A DNA stretch of 64,000 nucleotides from Leclercia adecarboxylata (GCA_901472455.1 LR590464.1:2170001-2234000), one strand, 5' to 3'; shown: positions 36,146-46,304, counted from the first letter of the stretch. Numbers and translations are program-made. Notes: a model not told the origin generated them from the sequence alone.

Positions 36146-37283
36146 ATGTCCAACACCCTCACTGGCCTCATCCCAACCATCTTCACCGCCCTGAATCGCG
36201 TATCCCGCGAGCAGGTGGGCTTTATCCCGGCGGTGGCCCGTAACGCCAAAGCCGATGCCGCGGCTAAAGACCAGACCGTGACCGCACCGGTCGCACCAAA
36301 AACCACCACCGTTGATATCACTCCGGCAGCAACCGCGCCAAACGACGGTGATCAGAACATTGGTACTGTGGACGTCAAAATCACCAAGTCCAAAATGGCC
36401 CCGGTCAAATGGAATGGTGAAGAGCAGCTTGCCATCGGGCCATCTGGTACCTATGACATTGTCCTGGCTGACCAGTTCTCTCAGGCGTTCCGCGCTCTGA
36501 GCAACGAAATGGACGCTGACCTGGCAGGGCTGGCTTACAAGTCTTCCCGGGCAGTTGGTGCGCCGAAAGACACCCCGTTCAGCATCAAAGACGACTTGTC
36601 TGATGCGGCGAACGCTCGCCAGGTGCTGACTGATAACGGCGCCCCAACCACTGACCTGCGCATGGTCCTGGGCGGCGAAGCGATGGCGTCCATCCGTGGT
36701 AAACAGTCCGTACTGTTCAAAGCGAACGAAGCCGGTACCGATCAGCTGCTGCGTGAAGGCATTATTGGTCGTGTGATGGGCTTTAACCTGCACGAATCCG
36801 CCAACATCAAGCGCACCGCGAAAAGCTCTGCTGCGGGCTATAAGGTCAACGGCGCGAAGAAAGAGGGCGACATCATTGTTGCTATCTCTGCTGGCACTGG
36901 CGGTATTGCTGCCGGAACCGCAGTGAAGTTCGATGGCGATGACAACCAGTACATGGTCGTAGCGGCAACCTCTTCCACTATCACCATCGGCGCGCCGGGC
37001 CTGCGTCAGGATCTTGCAGACCAGGCAACTGTCACTGTGCTGAGCGAGTTCGCGCCAAAACGTTGCCTTTGACCGTAACGCATTCCTGCTGGCTTGCCGT
37101 ACCCCGGCCATGCCTAAAGGCGGCGATACCGCTGACGACGTGATGAACGTAACCGATCCGGTCTCTGGTATCACCTTCCAGATCGCGCTGTATCGCCAGT
37201 ACCGTCAGGTGCGTTACGAGGTTGGTGTGGCATGGGGTGTGGCATCTGTTCAGCCTGAACACTCCACCATCATCATGGGTTAA
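36146..37283 (+). CDS. Major capsid protein (P22 coat-like)
   Basis: MSNTLTGLIPTIFTALNRVS and REQVGFIPAVARNAKADAAA follow the P22 gp5-type N-terminus. Includes GEEQLAIGPSGTYDIVLADQ and an inserted domain around VKFDGDDNQYMVVAATSS. A shift near 37065 joins it to VAFDRNAFLLACRTPAMPKG and the end HSTIIMG. About 378 residues. HK97 fold expected. Confidence 0.85.
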
Positions 37284-37322
37284 CCCAGGGGGCTTCGGCC
37301 CCTTTCTTATTCAGGAGGCCCA

Positions 37323-37640
37323 ATGGCCGGATTGACCAAAGAGCAGCGCGCACAGCGTGAGGCTGAAAAGCTTGCCGCGCAGAATGGCGCTGAACAAACT
37401 CCTGTCCAGCAGGACCAGCAGCAGGACCAGCAGCAGGACCAGCAGCAGGACCAGCAGCAGGACCAGCAGCAGGACCAGCAGCAGGACCAGCAGCAGGACC
37501 AGCAGCAGGACCAGCAGGGTGTTGAGCTTGTGGTGATGGTGCGCGATGAGCCTGAATTTCCCGGCGGCCCGCTGAGCGCTGAGGTTCACCCTGACGAAGT
37601 GGATAACTGGCTGGCGCTGGACTGGCGTCTGGAGGAATAA
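37323..37640 (+). CDS. Head-operon protein with a Gln/Asp repeat tract
   Basis: 105 residues. A charged N-terminus (MAGLTKEQRAQREAEKLAAQ), a 37-residue tract of Gln and Asp from nine 12-bp DNA repeats, and a globular end (VVMVRDEPEFPGGPLSAEVH ... LALDWRLEE). The tract length is probably variable between isolates. Function unknown; position suggests a connector-region accessory protein. Confidence 0.65.
   Translation: MAGLTKEQRAQREAEKLAAQNGAEQTPVQQDQQQDQQQDQQQDQQQDQQQDQQQDQQQDQQQDQQGVELVVMVRDEPEFPGGPLSAEVHPDEVDNWLALDWRLEE
37407..37517 (+). repeat. 12-bp coding minisatellite (Q-Q-D-Q)
   Basis: Nine near-perfect copies of CAGCAGGACCAG. All are in frame and keep multiples of three, so copy-number changes would not disrupt the gene. 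Confidence 0.9.
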
Positions 37641-37642
37641 CA

Positions 37643-38126
37643 ATGCTGGTTGCCGATCCCCATTCGCCTGACTTCAACAGCTACGCCAGCGTTATTGACC
37701 TTCGCACGTTCGCGGCGGGCGCGGATATGCCGTTCCCGCGGATGATGGCGAATGTGGCCAGATGCTGATGCAGGCGATGGACTATCTGGAAGGCAAGACA
37801 TGGCGCGGCGAGCGCTCCAGTGCATCACAGCCGCTATCGTGGCCGCGTGCGGGCGTGCGCTTCGACGGCGTTGACCTGCCAGATGACACCATCCCACAGC
37901 GCCTGGTTGATGCGCAGTGCCGCCTGGCTCTCGAATCGCAGGAGATTGACCTCACGCCTTCGGTTGCAGGTGGTGGTGCGGTAACGATGGAGCGCGTAGA
38001 GGGCGCAGTCACGGTCCAGTACGAACCGGGCACGAATAAGGCGGCACCGTCATTCCCCTGGCTCTACTCCTCGTTGCGTGGGCTGGTGGTGGGCGGCCAA
38101 TCAGATCCGCATCGAAAGGGGGGTGA
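37643..38126 (+). CDS. Head-tail connector (DnaT-like adaptor)
   Basis: MLVADPHSPDFNSYASVIDL, a shift near 37740, then MQAMDYLEGKTWRGERSSAS, DDTIPQRLVDAQCRLALESQ and, after another shift, NQIRIERG-stop. The Y-W-x-G-x-R and QRLVDAQCRLA patterns are typical of gp6-like head-tail adaptors of P22/HK97-type phages. Confidence 0.7.
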
Positions 38127-38127
38127 T

Positions 38128-38482
38128 ATGCCAATCGACTACCGCCGCATGCGAAACACCGCAAAGCGACTGCTGACCGAGAACGGGAAGTCTTATCCGC
38201 CTTACCCGCGGTGGCGGCACTACCCGCGATCAGTTCGGCAAAGAGGTAACCACCCCGACTATCACTGCGACCGTCACTGGCGTTGTCACTGAATACTCCT
38301 CTCGTGAAATAGATGGCTCTCTGATTACTACTGGCGATAAAAAGCTGGCGGCCACGTTCGAAACGGAAGTGCGCATTGACGACCGCATCGAGATCGACGG
38401 CAAAGCATGGCGGGTGGTGCAGCCTAATCCGGTTAAGCCTGCCGATGTACTCATCTCCTACAACATCCAGCTGAGGGCGTGA
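38128..38482 (+). CDS. Head-tail joining/closure protein
   Basis: MPIDYRRMRNTAKRLLTENG, then after a shift near 38205 TRDQFGKEVTTPTITATVTG and DRIEIDGKAWRVVQPNPVKP, ending SYNIQLRA. This small beta-barrel pattern fits stopper/closure proteins found between the adaptor and the tail-completion gene. Confidence 0.6.
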
Positions 38483-38484
38483 CT

Positions 38485-39132
38485 ATGGCCAGCTCTGTTA
38501 ATCAGCCGTTCCTGGCTGCCATTCAGTTATTTGTGGATAGTTCGAAGCAGGAGATGGATCAGGTAGTGCGCCTGACGGGCATTAAAATCCTCGCTCAACT
38601 GGTTGAGATGTCCCCGGTGGGCCAGCCGGATATCTGGCTGGTTAACCAGACCGCGACGGCGTACAACACTGCGGTGCGGGAGCATAACGCGGCCCTTCGC
38701 GATGACTCTGCCAACCTGACCAAATCGGGACGGCTTAAGCGAGGTCTGCGCGTAAATGACTCGATGGACATCAAAAAGCCTGAGGGCTATGTCGGCGGGC
38801 GCTTCAAAAACAACTGGTATGTGGGTTTCGACAGCCAGCCTACTCAGTCCAACGATACACCGGACGCTTCCGGCCAGGGTTCAAACTCCCGTGGCATAGC
38901 GGTGCTCGATGTGTTCAGGGTGGGCCAGGTCAGCTCGATTTACTTCACCAATAATCTGCCTTATGCGGCGGCGCTTGAGAACGGGCACTCTGGTCAGGCG
39001 CCCGGCGGCATGGTGGGTATCACTGCGCTGGACGCCGCGCAGCTGTTCCGTGAAGCAATGAGCGAGGTGCGTAAATGGCCGGTGACCAGTCAATGCGGAT
39101 CGCTGACCTGCTTGAGAGCCGGGTTGCGGTAA
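38485..39132 (+). CDS. Tail-completion protein (HK97 gp10-like)
   Basis: MASSVNQPFLAAIQLFVDSS, ILAQLVEMSPVGQPDIW, LRVNDSMDIKKPEGYVGGRF and NNLPYAAALENGHSGQAPGG are typical of gp10-like proteins that act on neck completion. The last 20 residues overlap the next gene by 58 bases and look unnatural (SQCGSLTCLRAGLR), so the true stop may be nearer 39080. Confidence 0.75.
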   Translation: MASSVNQPFLAAIQLFVDSSKQEMDQVVRLTGIKILAQLVEMSPVGQPDIWLVNQTATAYNTAVREHNAALRDDSANLTKSGRLKRGLRVNDSMDIKKPEGYVGGRFKNNWYVGFDSQPTQSNDTPDASGQGSNSRGIAVLDVFRVGQVSSIYFTNNLPYAAALENGHSGQAPGGMVGITALDAAQLFREAMSEVRKWPVTSQCGSLTCLRAGLR

Positions 39133-39524
39133 TCTGCTCCTCCCTCGGACTGCCAGTGGCCTGGCCGAACATCGCGTTTACTCCCCCGGATAATGCGCCT
39201 TACGGGCGTGTTTATGTTCTGCCGGCGCAAACCGTGGGGCAGGACCTGGAAGGCCAGTTGCGTACGTACCAGGGCATTCTCCAGATCAACATCATCGCTC
39301 CTGCCGGCAGCGGAGTGACCCTGGCCCGAGGGCTGGCAACGTCTGTTGCAGATGCCTTCCCCGAAGGACTGCCGCTGGTGGACGGGGATTTGACGGTTTA
39401 CATCAACGGGCCACCGCAGGTACGTCCACCGATACAGGATCGCCCTACATCAGCACCAAACGGCAGTAGCGGCTCCATCACTTACACCACTCCCGTCAGC
39501 ATGCAATACCGCGCTGATTACTGA
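39075..39524 (+). CDS. Tail terminator-like protein (DUF4128 type)
   Basis: 149 residues starting MAGDQSMRIADLLESRVAVI, with WPNIAFTPPDNAPYGRVYVL and TYQGILQINIIAPAGSG, and ending YTTPVSMQYRADY. Position just before the major tail protein matches lambda U, the tail terminator. Confidence 0.75.
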   Translation: MAGDQSMRIADLLESRVAVICSSLGLPVAWPNIAFTPPDNAPYGRVYVLPAQTVGQDLEGQLRTYQGILQINIIAPAGSGVTLARGLATSVADAFPEGLPLVDGDLTVYINGPPQVRPPIQDRPTSAPNGSSGSITYTTPVSMQYRADY

Positions 39525-39546
39525 CCCGCCATCCGGCGGGTTTTTT
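39524..39546 (+). terminator. Terminator before the major tail gene
   Basis: ACCCGCC-AT-CCGGCGGGT followed by TTTTTAT. Confidence 0.75.
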
Positions 39547-39570
39547 ATTTCCTCAATTCAGGAGAATGCA

Positions 39571-40503
39571 ATGGCATTCGCAATCCCTAACGGGTCACGT
39601 GTGAACGTGGCCAAGGCCTATCTTGCGCCGATTGTCTTCACATCAGCCTCCAACGCGACGGAATGCGAACTGACCGTTGCCTCCGCTGCCGGGATCCTTG
39701 CGGGTGATGTCGTCCAGGTAAGCTCTGGCTGGCTCAAACTCGATAACATGGTGCTGCGCGTTAAATCGGTAACCAGCACCAAAATTGTGCTGGAAGCGTT
39801 TGATACCACCGATACCAAGAAATTCCCGGCGGGCACCGGCGCAGGCACACTCCGCAAAATCGACTCGTGGATCACCATGCCTCAGGTTATGACGCTTTCT
39901 ACCGAAGGCGGCGACCAGCAGACCATCAGTGTCCAGTTCCTGGAAGATGATAAGGCCCGTACCATCCCGACGTTTAAAAACGCCGTGGTTCAGGTCTATA
40001 CGTTCGCCCACGACCCGCAGCTGGCGATTTACAAGCGCCTCATCGACCTGGACGACTCCAGCGACACTACGGCGGTCTGGTTCCACAACCCTCGCGGGAA
40101 AGCGGATCGTTACTACTCTGCCAAAGTGTCGTTCCAGCGCGTGCCACGTACCGAAATCAACGCCGTGGAAAGCAACGAAGCGCGCATGAACTTCGAATCG
40201 GATATGCAGATTTACCCGATCGCCGACTCCTCCGCTATGCCGCTGGCCTTCCTGACTGACCTGCCTGCAACCAAATCGGTCGCTTCTGGTTCTGCGCTGG
40301 ATCTGGCGGTGGTCATGCAGGGCGGTTCCGCGCCTTACACGTACGTGTGGAAGAAAGGCGGTACCGCTATCCCGGGCAAAACGGCCTCGACGTTCAACAT
40401 CCCGTCTGTGGCATCGGGCGATGCTGGTTCTTACACCTGCGAAGTCACCGACGCCGCGGGCAAGACCATCACCTCTGGCGCGTGTGTAGTCACGGTCAGC
40501 TAA
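39571..40503 (+). CDS. Major tail tube protein with an Ig-like domain
   Basis: 310 residues. The N-terminal part (MAFAIPNGSRVNVAKAYLAP ... QISVQFLEDDKA region) is a tail-tube domain. The last 85 residues form an Ig-like domain: YTYVWKKGGTAIPGKTAS, then the tyrosine-corner DAGSYTCEVTDAAGKTI. Ig domains on tail tubes decorate the tail surface and may aid weak adsorption. Confidence 0.88.
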   Translation: MAFAIPNGSRVNVAKAYLAPIVFTSASNATECELTVASAAGILAGDVVQVSSGWLKLDNMVLRVKSVTSTKIVLEAFDTTDTKKFPAGTGAGTLRKIDSWITMPQVMTLSTEGGDQQTISVQFLEDDKARTIPTFKNAVVQVYTFAHDPQLAIYKRLIDLDDSSDTTAVWFHNPRGKADRYYSAKVSFQRVPRTEINAVESNEARMNFESDMQIYPIADSSAMPLAFLTDLPATKSVASGSALDLAVVMQGGSAPYTYVWKKGGTAIPGKTASTFNIPSVASGDAGSYTCEVTDAAGKTITSGACVVTVS

Positions 40504-40510
40504 CCACTAT

Positions 40511-40536
40511 GGCCCGGTTCGCCGGGCTTTTTTACG
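40511..40536 (+). terminator. Terminator after the major tail gene
   Basis: GCCCGG-TTC-GCCGGGC followed by TTTTTTAC. Confidence 0.75.
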
Positions 40537-40567
40537 GCCCCATCCTGCACCTTTCTAAGGAACCGAA

Positions 40568-40906
40568 ATGACCCAATTCTCCCTGATCCCAAACCCGACC
40601 TTTTCCGTTACCGCCAGCATTCCGCGCGCCGGTGCTGAAGACGGCAAGCTGACCTTTACCTTCCGCCATAAGACGCTCGAAGAGCTGCACGCCATGGATG
40701 AGAAGCTGCGCAAAGGTGCCGAAGGCAAAAAGTCCCTTATCGAGCCACAGGCCGATTACCTGATGGAGATCGTTGATGGCTGGGCACTGCCTGACGAGTT
40801 TAACCGCGATAACGTGGTGGTCCTCCTGCAGAACTACCCGCGCGCGTTCGACAACATCGGCCTGGCCTATACCAAAGAGCTGATGGGTGTACGAGAAAAA
40901 AACTGA
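40568..40906 (+). CDS. Tail assembly chaperone, short form (lambda G-like)
   Basis: 112 residues, MTQFSLIPNPTFSVTASIPR ... MGVREKN. It follows the tail tube gene and precedes the tape measure, as lambda G. It ends with A AAA AAC immediately followed by TGA, which allows a -1 shift to make the longer product. Confidence 0.82.
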   Translation: MTQFSLIPNPTFSVTASIPRAGAEDGKLTFTFRHKTLEELHAMDEKLRKGAEGKKSLIEPQADYLMEIVDGWALPDEFNRDNVVVLLQNYPRAFDNIGLAYTKELMGVREKN

Positions 40907-41211
40907 GGCAGGTCGCCGCAGCGTTGTACACGCCGGGACCGACTCTCGCGGAGTTAGCCGCTTTTGGTTTGACGCCTGAGGACGTGGAGGAAGAGGTGGG
41001 GATCCTGCCGTCGGTATGGAAATCATTCACCATCTTCTCTGCACTGGCGACTCAATGGCGCGTTGGCGCGGGTGGGGCGACCGGCCTTGATTACAACGTT
41101 CTCCCCTGGGTGTTTGAGTTACACGGGGTTGAGGATGCGGCGGCCTGCATGGCTGACCTTCAGATTATGGAAAGCGAGGCTCTCAAAGTAATGCACAAGG
41201 AGACGAAATAA
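40568..41211 (+). CDS. Tail assembly chaperone, -1 frameshift product (lambda GT-like)
   Basis: A slip at A AAA AAC (40897-40903) joins residues ...MGVREK to KLRQVAAALYTPGPTLAELA, LTPEDVEEEVGILPSVWKSF and an end at ALKVMHKETK. The second frame is open through the slip site with no other good start except GTG 40924. In tailed phages the two forms occur in a fixed ratio and chaperone the tape measure protein. The alternative, two separate genes, is less likely given the exact heptamer. Confidence 0.72.
40897..40903 (+). promoter_or_regulatory. -1 ribosomal slippery site
   Basis: A AAA AAC in the zero frame, then TGA. A classic X XXY YYZ heptamer in the position of the lambda G/T shift site. 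Confidence 0.72.
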
Positions 41212-44200
41212 TGACAGACCAGATCGCCTCGATTACTTTGCGGGCCGATGTTTCTGACCTGAAAACTGCCAGCAATGAGCTGGATAAACTCGGTGAAGCC
41301 GCGGCTGGTGCCGTCGGCAAAGCTGATGACCTTAACAGCGTTTTCCGCGCTGGTGCTGAGTCTGCAAAGCAGGGCAGCGAGGGCATCAAGGAGCAACAGG
41401 CTGCGCTGAAAGGCCTGCTTGAGAATATCGATCCGGTAAACAAAGCGCTGAACCGGCTGGACGAACAGCAGGCCGCGCTGCGTAACTTCCAGACCAAAGG
41501 CTTTCTGGATACCGATGATTTTCAGCACTACAACAAAATCCTGGACGATACCCGGCTTAAGCTGACGGATACCGGCGAAGCAGCTGCGCTTGCCCAGGCA
41601 GAACTCGCGGCCACTCAGGCGGCAGAGAAGCAATCAGCCGCGCTGAAGAACCTGCTGGGTTCAATCGACCCGACGATCCGCGCATTCAACTCGCTGGACG
41701 AGCAGCATGCGCAGCTGGTGGCACACTTCGAAGCAGGGCGCATTAATGGCACCCAGTTCGAGCATTTCAACACCATCCTCAACCAGACGCGTGAACGGCT
41801 CTCAGGGGTAGCTGACGTGCTGCCTGAGGCGCTATCCCGACAGGAGGCCGCTGCACGCCGCGCTGGAATTTCTGTGGGGCAGTACAGTGCTGCGCTGCGC
41901 ACGCTCCCGGCGCAGTTCACCGATATTGCTACTCAACTGGCAGGTGGACAATCCCCATTCCTGATCCTGCTCCAGCAGGGTGGGCAAATTAAGGATTCCT
42001 TCGGGGGCCTCGGTCCAATGCTCCAGGCTCTGAGGGATGCATTATTTGGCTTTAACGAAGAAAGCAGAGAGACTGCTGAATCGGCAACAAACATCAGTGA
42101 TGCTGCTGAAGGTCTTAATAACACGAGTGAGGCAGCGGAGAAACTGGGGCGGGCGGGTGGTCTGCTAAATACCTTTAACCTTGCTATTGCGGGTTCTGTA
42201 GCCGTTCTGGCTGTTCTGGCGGGAGCTGCATATAGCTCATCCCAGCAGTTCGACAATGTTGCCAGATCGCTCATTTTGATGGGAGGGGCTGGCTTCTCAT
42301 CAATGCAGCAATTGAATGACGCGGCAAAAGATGTTGCAGAAAATGCTGGCGCGTCCCTGGCTGATTCTGTTGATACCCTGGTACAACTTAATGACACCGG
42401 GAAGTATACCGCCGACCAGATGACTAAAATCGCCAAATCCATTATGGCTATGGGCGATGCTGGCCTCGATACGAAGGCTGCGCTGGCGGACTTTTCACGG
42501 CTGGCAAGCGATCCTATTAAGGCGCTGGCAAGCCTTAATCAGCAATATGGCTTTGTTGATGAAGCTATGATGAAGCACATCATCACCCTTGAAAAAACTA
42601 AGGGCAAAACAGCAGCTGCAAACGAAGCGATAACATTGTTTGCCAGCACTATGGAGGACCGTAGCAACAAAATTGTTGAGGCCACCGATAATATCGGGCA
42701 AGCCTGGAACGGACTAAAAGCCTCCTCTTCCGACATTTTCGGCCAAATCGGGATTACAGTTCGGGCCTGGGGCAATCAAATCATTGATATCTTCAAATTG
42801 CTGAAAGCATCCATCAATGATTTGTTTCTGAATCTCACCTCGCTTGACGCTAAATTCACCGGAACAGTTGCCGGATGGGGCTGAAAAAATTCCTGGTGGT
42901 GGTGCGCTGGCAAATTTCCTCGGCATGGATGTCGAGGCAATGAAAAAGGCTGGGGCTGAAGCTGACAAAGAAATCGCAGCCAATAAAAAACGCTACGATG
43001 AACTCTGGAAACGGATCTCCGCACCAAACGCGCAAGCTAATTACGAGGCTGAAGCGCGAGGAATCTCGGTCAAGGGTGAAGGGGGTACAAGTCGCGAATC
43101 GAGAGATGCAGTTTCGAAGCTTACCCAGGACTCTGCCAAAAAGACCAAAGAGGCAAGAGCTACGCTGGATGCTGGCGATCGCACCCTGGAGAACTACCGC
43201 GCCCAGGCCAGAACCCTAACGGAAACGCTCGAAACGCTGCGTCAGACGGGAGATGTTCACGCCAAAAATACCGAGTTCAGCAAACAGCAATCCCATTTTG
43301 CCGAGCTGGACGAGGCTGCTAAGTCTCGCGCTCTGAGCGCACAGGAGAAATCTCTTCTATCGAACCGTGAGGCCATCCTCAACGCCGCCAAAGTTGTGGA
43401 TCAGAAAAATAAGGAAGTTGAGGCCCAGCAGAAGATTAACGGGCTGGCGCAGCAGGCAAACAAATATGTCACCCAGATGGCTGAAAAAACCGATGCATTG
43501 CGTGATAGCGCCGGGTTAAGTAGTCGTCAAACGCAGCGCCTGATGGAAGAAGCACAGCTTCGACAGGGATGGCTGAATGGCGGTGGCAAGCTTGAAGATG
43601 CTGGTTATGAAAAAGAGCTGGCAGCACTTCGCAATTACTACGCCGAAGAGGATAAGCTGCGCGGTGACTGGAAAGCTGGTGCAGTAAGCGGCTGGAATGA
43701 GTATCTGGACGCCGCCACAAATACCTACGATGCCGTAAAGAATGTTGCCAGCTCCACGCTAACAGGACTGAGCGACATGCTGACCGAGCTTATGACAACA
43801 GGCAAAGCATCGGTTAAAGAGTTCGGGAAATCGATGCTCAAGATGATCCTGGATGTGACGAACCGCCTCATGGTTGCCTATGCAGTACAGGCTGCGATGG
43901 GGTGGGTAAGTGGGGGATCAGGAGGTGGCAACACACCTGGTGGAGCATACGCGAACGCAGCTGCAGGTTTAACATTTAACGCTAAAGGCGGAGTATATGA
44001 ATCTCCGGGCCTCAGTAAGTATGTGAATGGCGTGTACGATACACCTCAGTATTTCACATTCCAGGGGGCCTCTAAGTTTGCCAAGGGGGGTGTCTTCGCT
44101 GAGGCTGGCGCTGAGGCAATCATGCCGCTGACGCGTGATTCCGCTGGCCGGCTTGGTGTCAGGGCACAGGGTGGGGGGGGTGCGCAGCCGCAGGTCAACA

Positions 44201-44367
44201 TAGATATTTATGTGGATAATAAGGGCAATGCATCATCTAACACGTCTGGGGATGGCAGCGCTGCAGCGCGGGCGTTAGGGAAAGAAATAGAAACTAAGGT
44301 AACGGAGATCCTTGTGAGGGCTGCTCGAAGCGATGGCCTTCTTGGCAGGCAGTTCCAGAGCAAGTGA
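41211..44367 (+). CDS. Tail tape measure protein
   Basis: About 1050 residues. Long helical start (MTDQIASITLRADVSDLKTA), the lambda H-type QYSAALRTLPAQFTDIATQL and SPFLILLQQGGQIKDSFGG motif, a hydrophobic pair of segments (NLAIAGSVAVLAVLAGAAY), coiled coils, and a C-terminal FAKGGVFAEAGAEAIMPLTR. One extra G near 42880 splits it in two. Sets tail length and is ejected with the DNA. Confidence 0.9.
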
Positions 44368-44486
44368 CCCTAGGTTGTGATCCTGAGATGGCAATATCAC
44401 GCGCGCCTGGTTACAGCAATGCATCCCCTGGTTATCATGTTTAAAAACATACTAATCAGGGGATGATAGTGCTTAAAAAAATATTT

Positions 44487-44856
44487 ATGAAAATTCTCCA
44501 AGACTGTTGGGATGCTTATTCTTCTCATCATTGTGGTCGGTATTGCTGCTGTACTTAATAAGCCGTCCGAAGCAGAAAAGAAGCAGAAAGAGGCCAAAGA
44601 ACTTTCTGATGCGAAACTGGATCAGCTTCGTGAATCCTGTGATGCTTACGTTAAAAAATCAGTCCTTAACAAAAGCACCCTGAATATGTCTGCGTTTGGT
44701 GCAAAAAGGTTGCTGGGTAATGACGGGAAGTTTTACGCAACACAGGAGTTTAGCGCCAAGAACAAATTCGGCCTTGAGCAGAAATTCAGAGCTGTATGCG
44801 TCGAAGATAAAGACGGTAAAACTGATTACCGACTTGAAGAATTGAGCGGAAGTTAA
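44487..44856 (+). CDS. Small membrane-anchored accessory protein
   Basis: Starts MKILQDCW, then after one base shift MLILLIIVVGIAAVLNKPSE, a single membrane anchor, a Lys/Glu-rich linker and a periplasmic domain with two cysteines (ESCDAY, RAVCVED). Ends DYRLEELSGS. AT-rich relative to tail genes. No family recognised; a likely moron inserted between tape measure and minor tail genes. Confidence 0.55.
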
Positions 44857-44917
44857 ACATAACTGACCATAACCACCAAGTCCTGGCCGGACTTCAATAA
44901 CAGCCCACTCAGATGGG

Positions 44918-45058
44918 CTACATGTTCTTGCAACCATGCCCAATCACACATGACTGTCTGATTGTAGTAATGCGTTCAGCTGCTTTTTCAGTTATGTAAT
45001 CCTGCGCCAAACCAGCGCAAATTGTGACAATCAACACGATTAGCCAAACCCGGTTCAT
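44918..45058 (-). CDS. Small exported or membrane peptide
   Basis: 46 residues on the minus strand: MNRVWLIVLIVTICAGLAQD, a signal sequence or anchor, then YITEKAAERITTIRQSCVIG. Too short for the usual cut-off, but the hydrophobic N-terminus and its neighbours of the same strand and type support it. Function unknown. Confidence 0.4.
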   Translation of the reverse strand: MNRVWLIVLIVTICAGLAQDYITEKAAERITTIRQSCVIGHGCKNM

Positions 45059-45169
45059 GTGACCTTCTGAACAAATATGAAGCGATAGTGCAGGGCTGCT
45101 CTGTGGAGGCTTGATAACCTACTCAGATGTGCTTTTGATATTAAAAGGGCGACCGAAGCCGCCCAACTG

Positions 45170-45301
45170 TTAGTAGCAAGTGCCGCCCGCGTGATGCGAA
45201 CCAGTTCCACCATGCGGATGTGTACCTTTCGGGCAGGCCATTGAGTTAGTGGTCATCAAGCCGAATGCTACTACCAGTAACAGTGCTAGTACTTTTTTCA
45301 T
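45170..45301 (-). CDS. Small secreted His/Cys peptide
   Basis: 43 residues: signal peptide MKKVLALLLVVAFGLMTTNS ending MA, mature part CPKGTHPHGGTGSHHAGGTC-Y with two cysteines and four histidines. Possibly periplasmic and metal-binding. ATTAACAAATG precedes the start, with only a weak ribosome site. Part of a minus-strand group of small genes at this spot. Confidence 0.5.
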   Translation of the reverse strand: MKKVLALLLVVAFGLMTTNSMACPKGTHPHGGTGSHHAGGTCY

Positions 45302-45362
45302 TTGTTAATCCTTACCAATATTAATGTAATGCGATGTTTATGCAGGTTATTGTAATAAGAAT

Positions 45363-45638
45363 TTATGAAGTAAAAACTTTGTAAAGCACAAATAAAATAA
45401 ATAAGCAAATAAGATTGCTAATTATGCTGCTGCCTTTCTTATTAGCAGATTTTTTCCCTGAAGTACCGGCAGTGTATGAAATTCCAGTGCCAGGGATGCC
45501 AAGCGTTGTTTTTACGCCTCTACTGCTGATATTTGTGGTACAGCCGCTTTTACCGATTGATGTGCTTACGCCGCTTTTGCTGATATTTATAGCGAGTCCG
45601 GGAGCAATTCGGATTCGTTTGCGAAATCTAAACCCCAT
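45363..45638 (-). CDS. DUF4236 protein
   Basis: 91 residues. MGFRFRKRIRIAPGLAINIS followed by KSGVSTSIGKSGCTTNISSR and TTLGIPGTGISYT is the DUF4236 signature; then a basic linker and a C-terminal transmembrane helix (IISNLICLFILFVLYKVFTS). GGAG before the start. Widespread in bacteria and phages; function unknown. Confidence 0.82.
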   Translation of the reverse strand: MGFRFRKRIRIAPGLAINISKSGVSTSIGKSGCTTNISSRGVKTTLGIPGTGISYTAGTSGKKSANKKGSSIISNLICLFILFVLYKVFTS

Positions 45639-45919
45639 TGGAAACTCCTTTAATTAAAGATGCGATGGGGCAGGGCCGCTCTGTGGCAGCTTATAACTCC
45701 ATGTTAGATTTTGACATATCAAAGGGTGTCTTAGCTAATCTTAGTTGATTGAAAAGCGAGCAGTTGATTTGAATGGCGCGCAATATTACAGCAATCTATT
45801 AAGAAGCACATTGTCATCTGGGCTCTTAAATTTGTCGCTGTGGTGCTACACCTTCCGAATGAGTTCATGCAGAACCGACTAACAACCAAGCCCAGTCCGG
45901 GGCTTTCAACCACCCCAAG

Positions 45920-45943
45920 CCTCGCTAATGCGGGGCTTTTTTA
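45920..45943 (+). terminator. Terminator before minor tail genes
   Basis: AGCCTCGC-TAAT-GCGGGGCT followed by TTTTTATG. Confidence 0.65.
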
Positions 45944-45953
45944 TGGAGCAAAC

Positions 45954-46304
45954 ATGCCAGTCGAAACCTACAGCTGGCGCTCGCAGCTCGGCGCTGGCCC
46001 TGTTGAATACAGCCAGACGGTGCGTGCGGCGCAGTTTGGCGATGGCTATGAGCAGGTTGCCGAGAACGGCATCAACTCCACCGCGATCCAGGTGCCGATG
46101 AAACATACCGGCACTGAGACAGAGGTAAACGCAGTGCGCGATTTCCTTCTGGCTCATACCGTGAAGGCCTTCATCATTACGCCGCCGGGCGAAGAGAAGG
46201 GAATGTATCGCGTTGTCGCCGACTCTGTTCGCAAAAACCAGATCAGCAGCAAATTCGCAGAGCTGACGTTCACTATTAAACGGGCCTACGGGGTATACGC
46301 ATAA
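45954..46304 (+). CDS. Minor tail protein M-like
   Basis: 116 residues, MPVETYSWRSQLGAGPVEYS, RAAQFGDGYEQVAENGIN, ending TIKRAYGVYA: the lambda M family. Forms part of the tail tip. Stop and next start overlap (TAATGG). Confidence 0.85.
   Translation: MPVETYSWRSQLGAGPVEYSQTVRAAQFGDGYEQVAENGINSTAIQVPMKHTGTETEVNAVRDFLLAHTVKAFIITPPGEEKGMYRVVADSVRKNQISSKFAELTFTIKRAYGVYA

Noticed and set aside
37407..37517. Short tandem repeats as a possible CRISPR array
   Set aside because: Units are contiguous with no spacers and encode an in-frame Gln/Asp tract.
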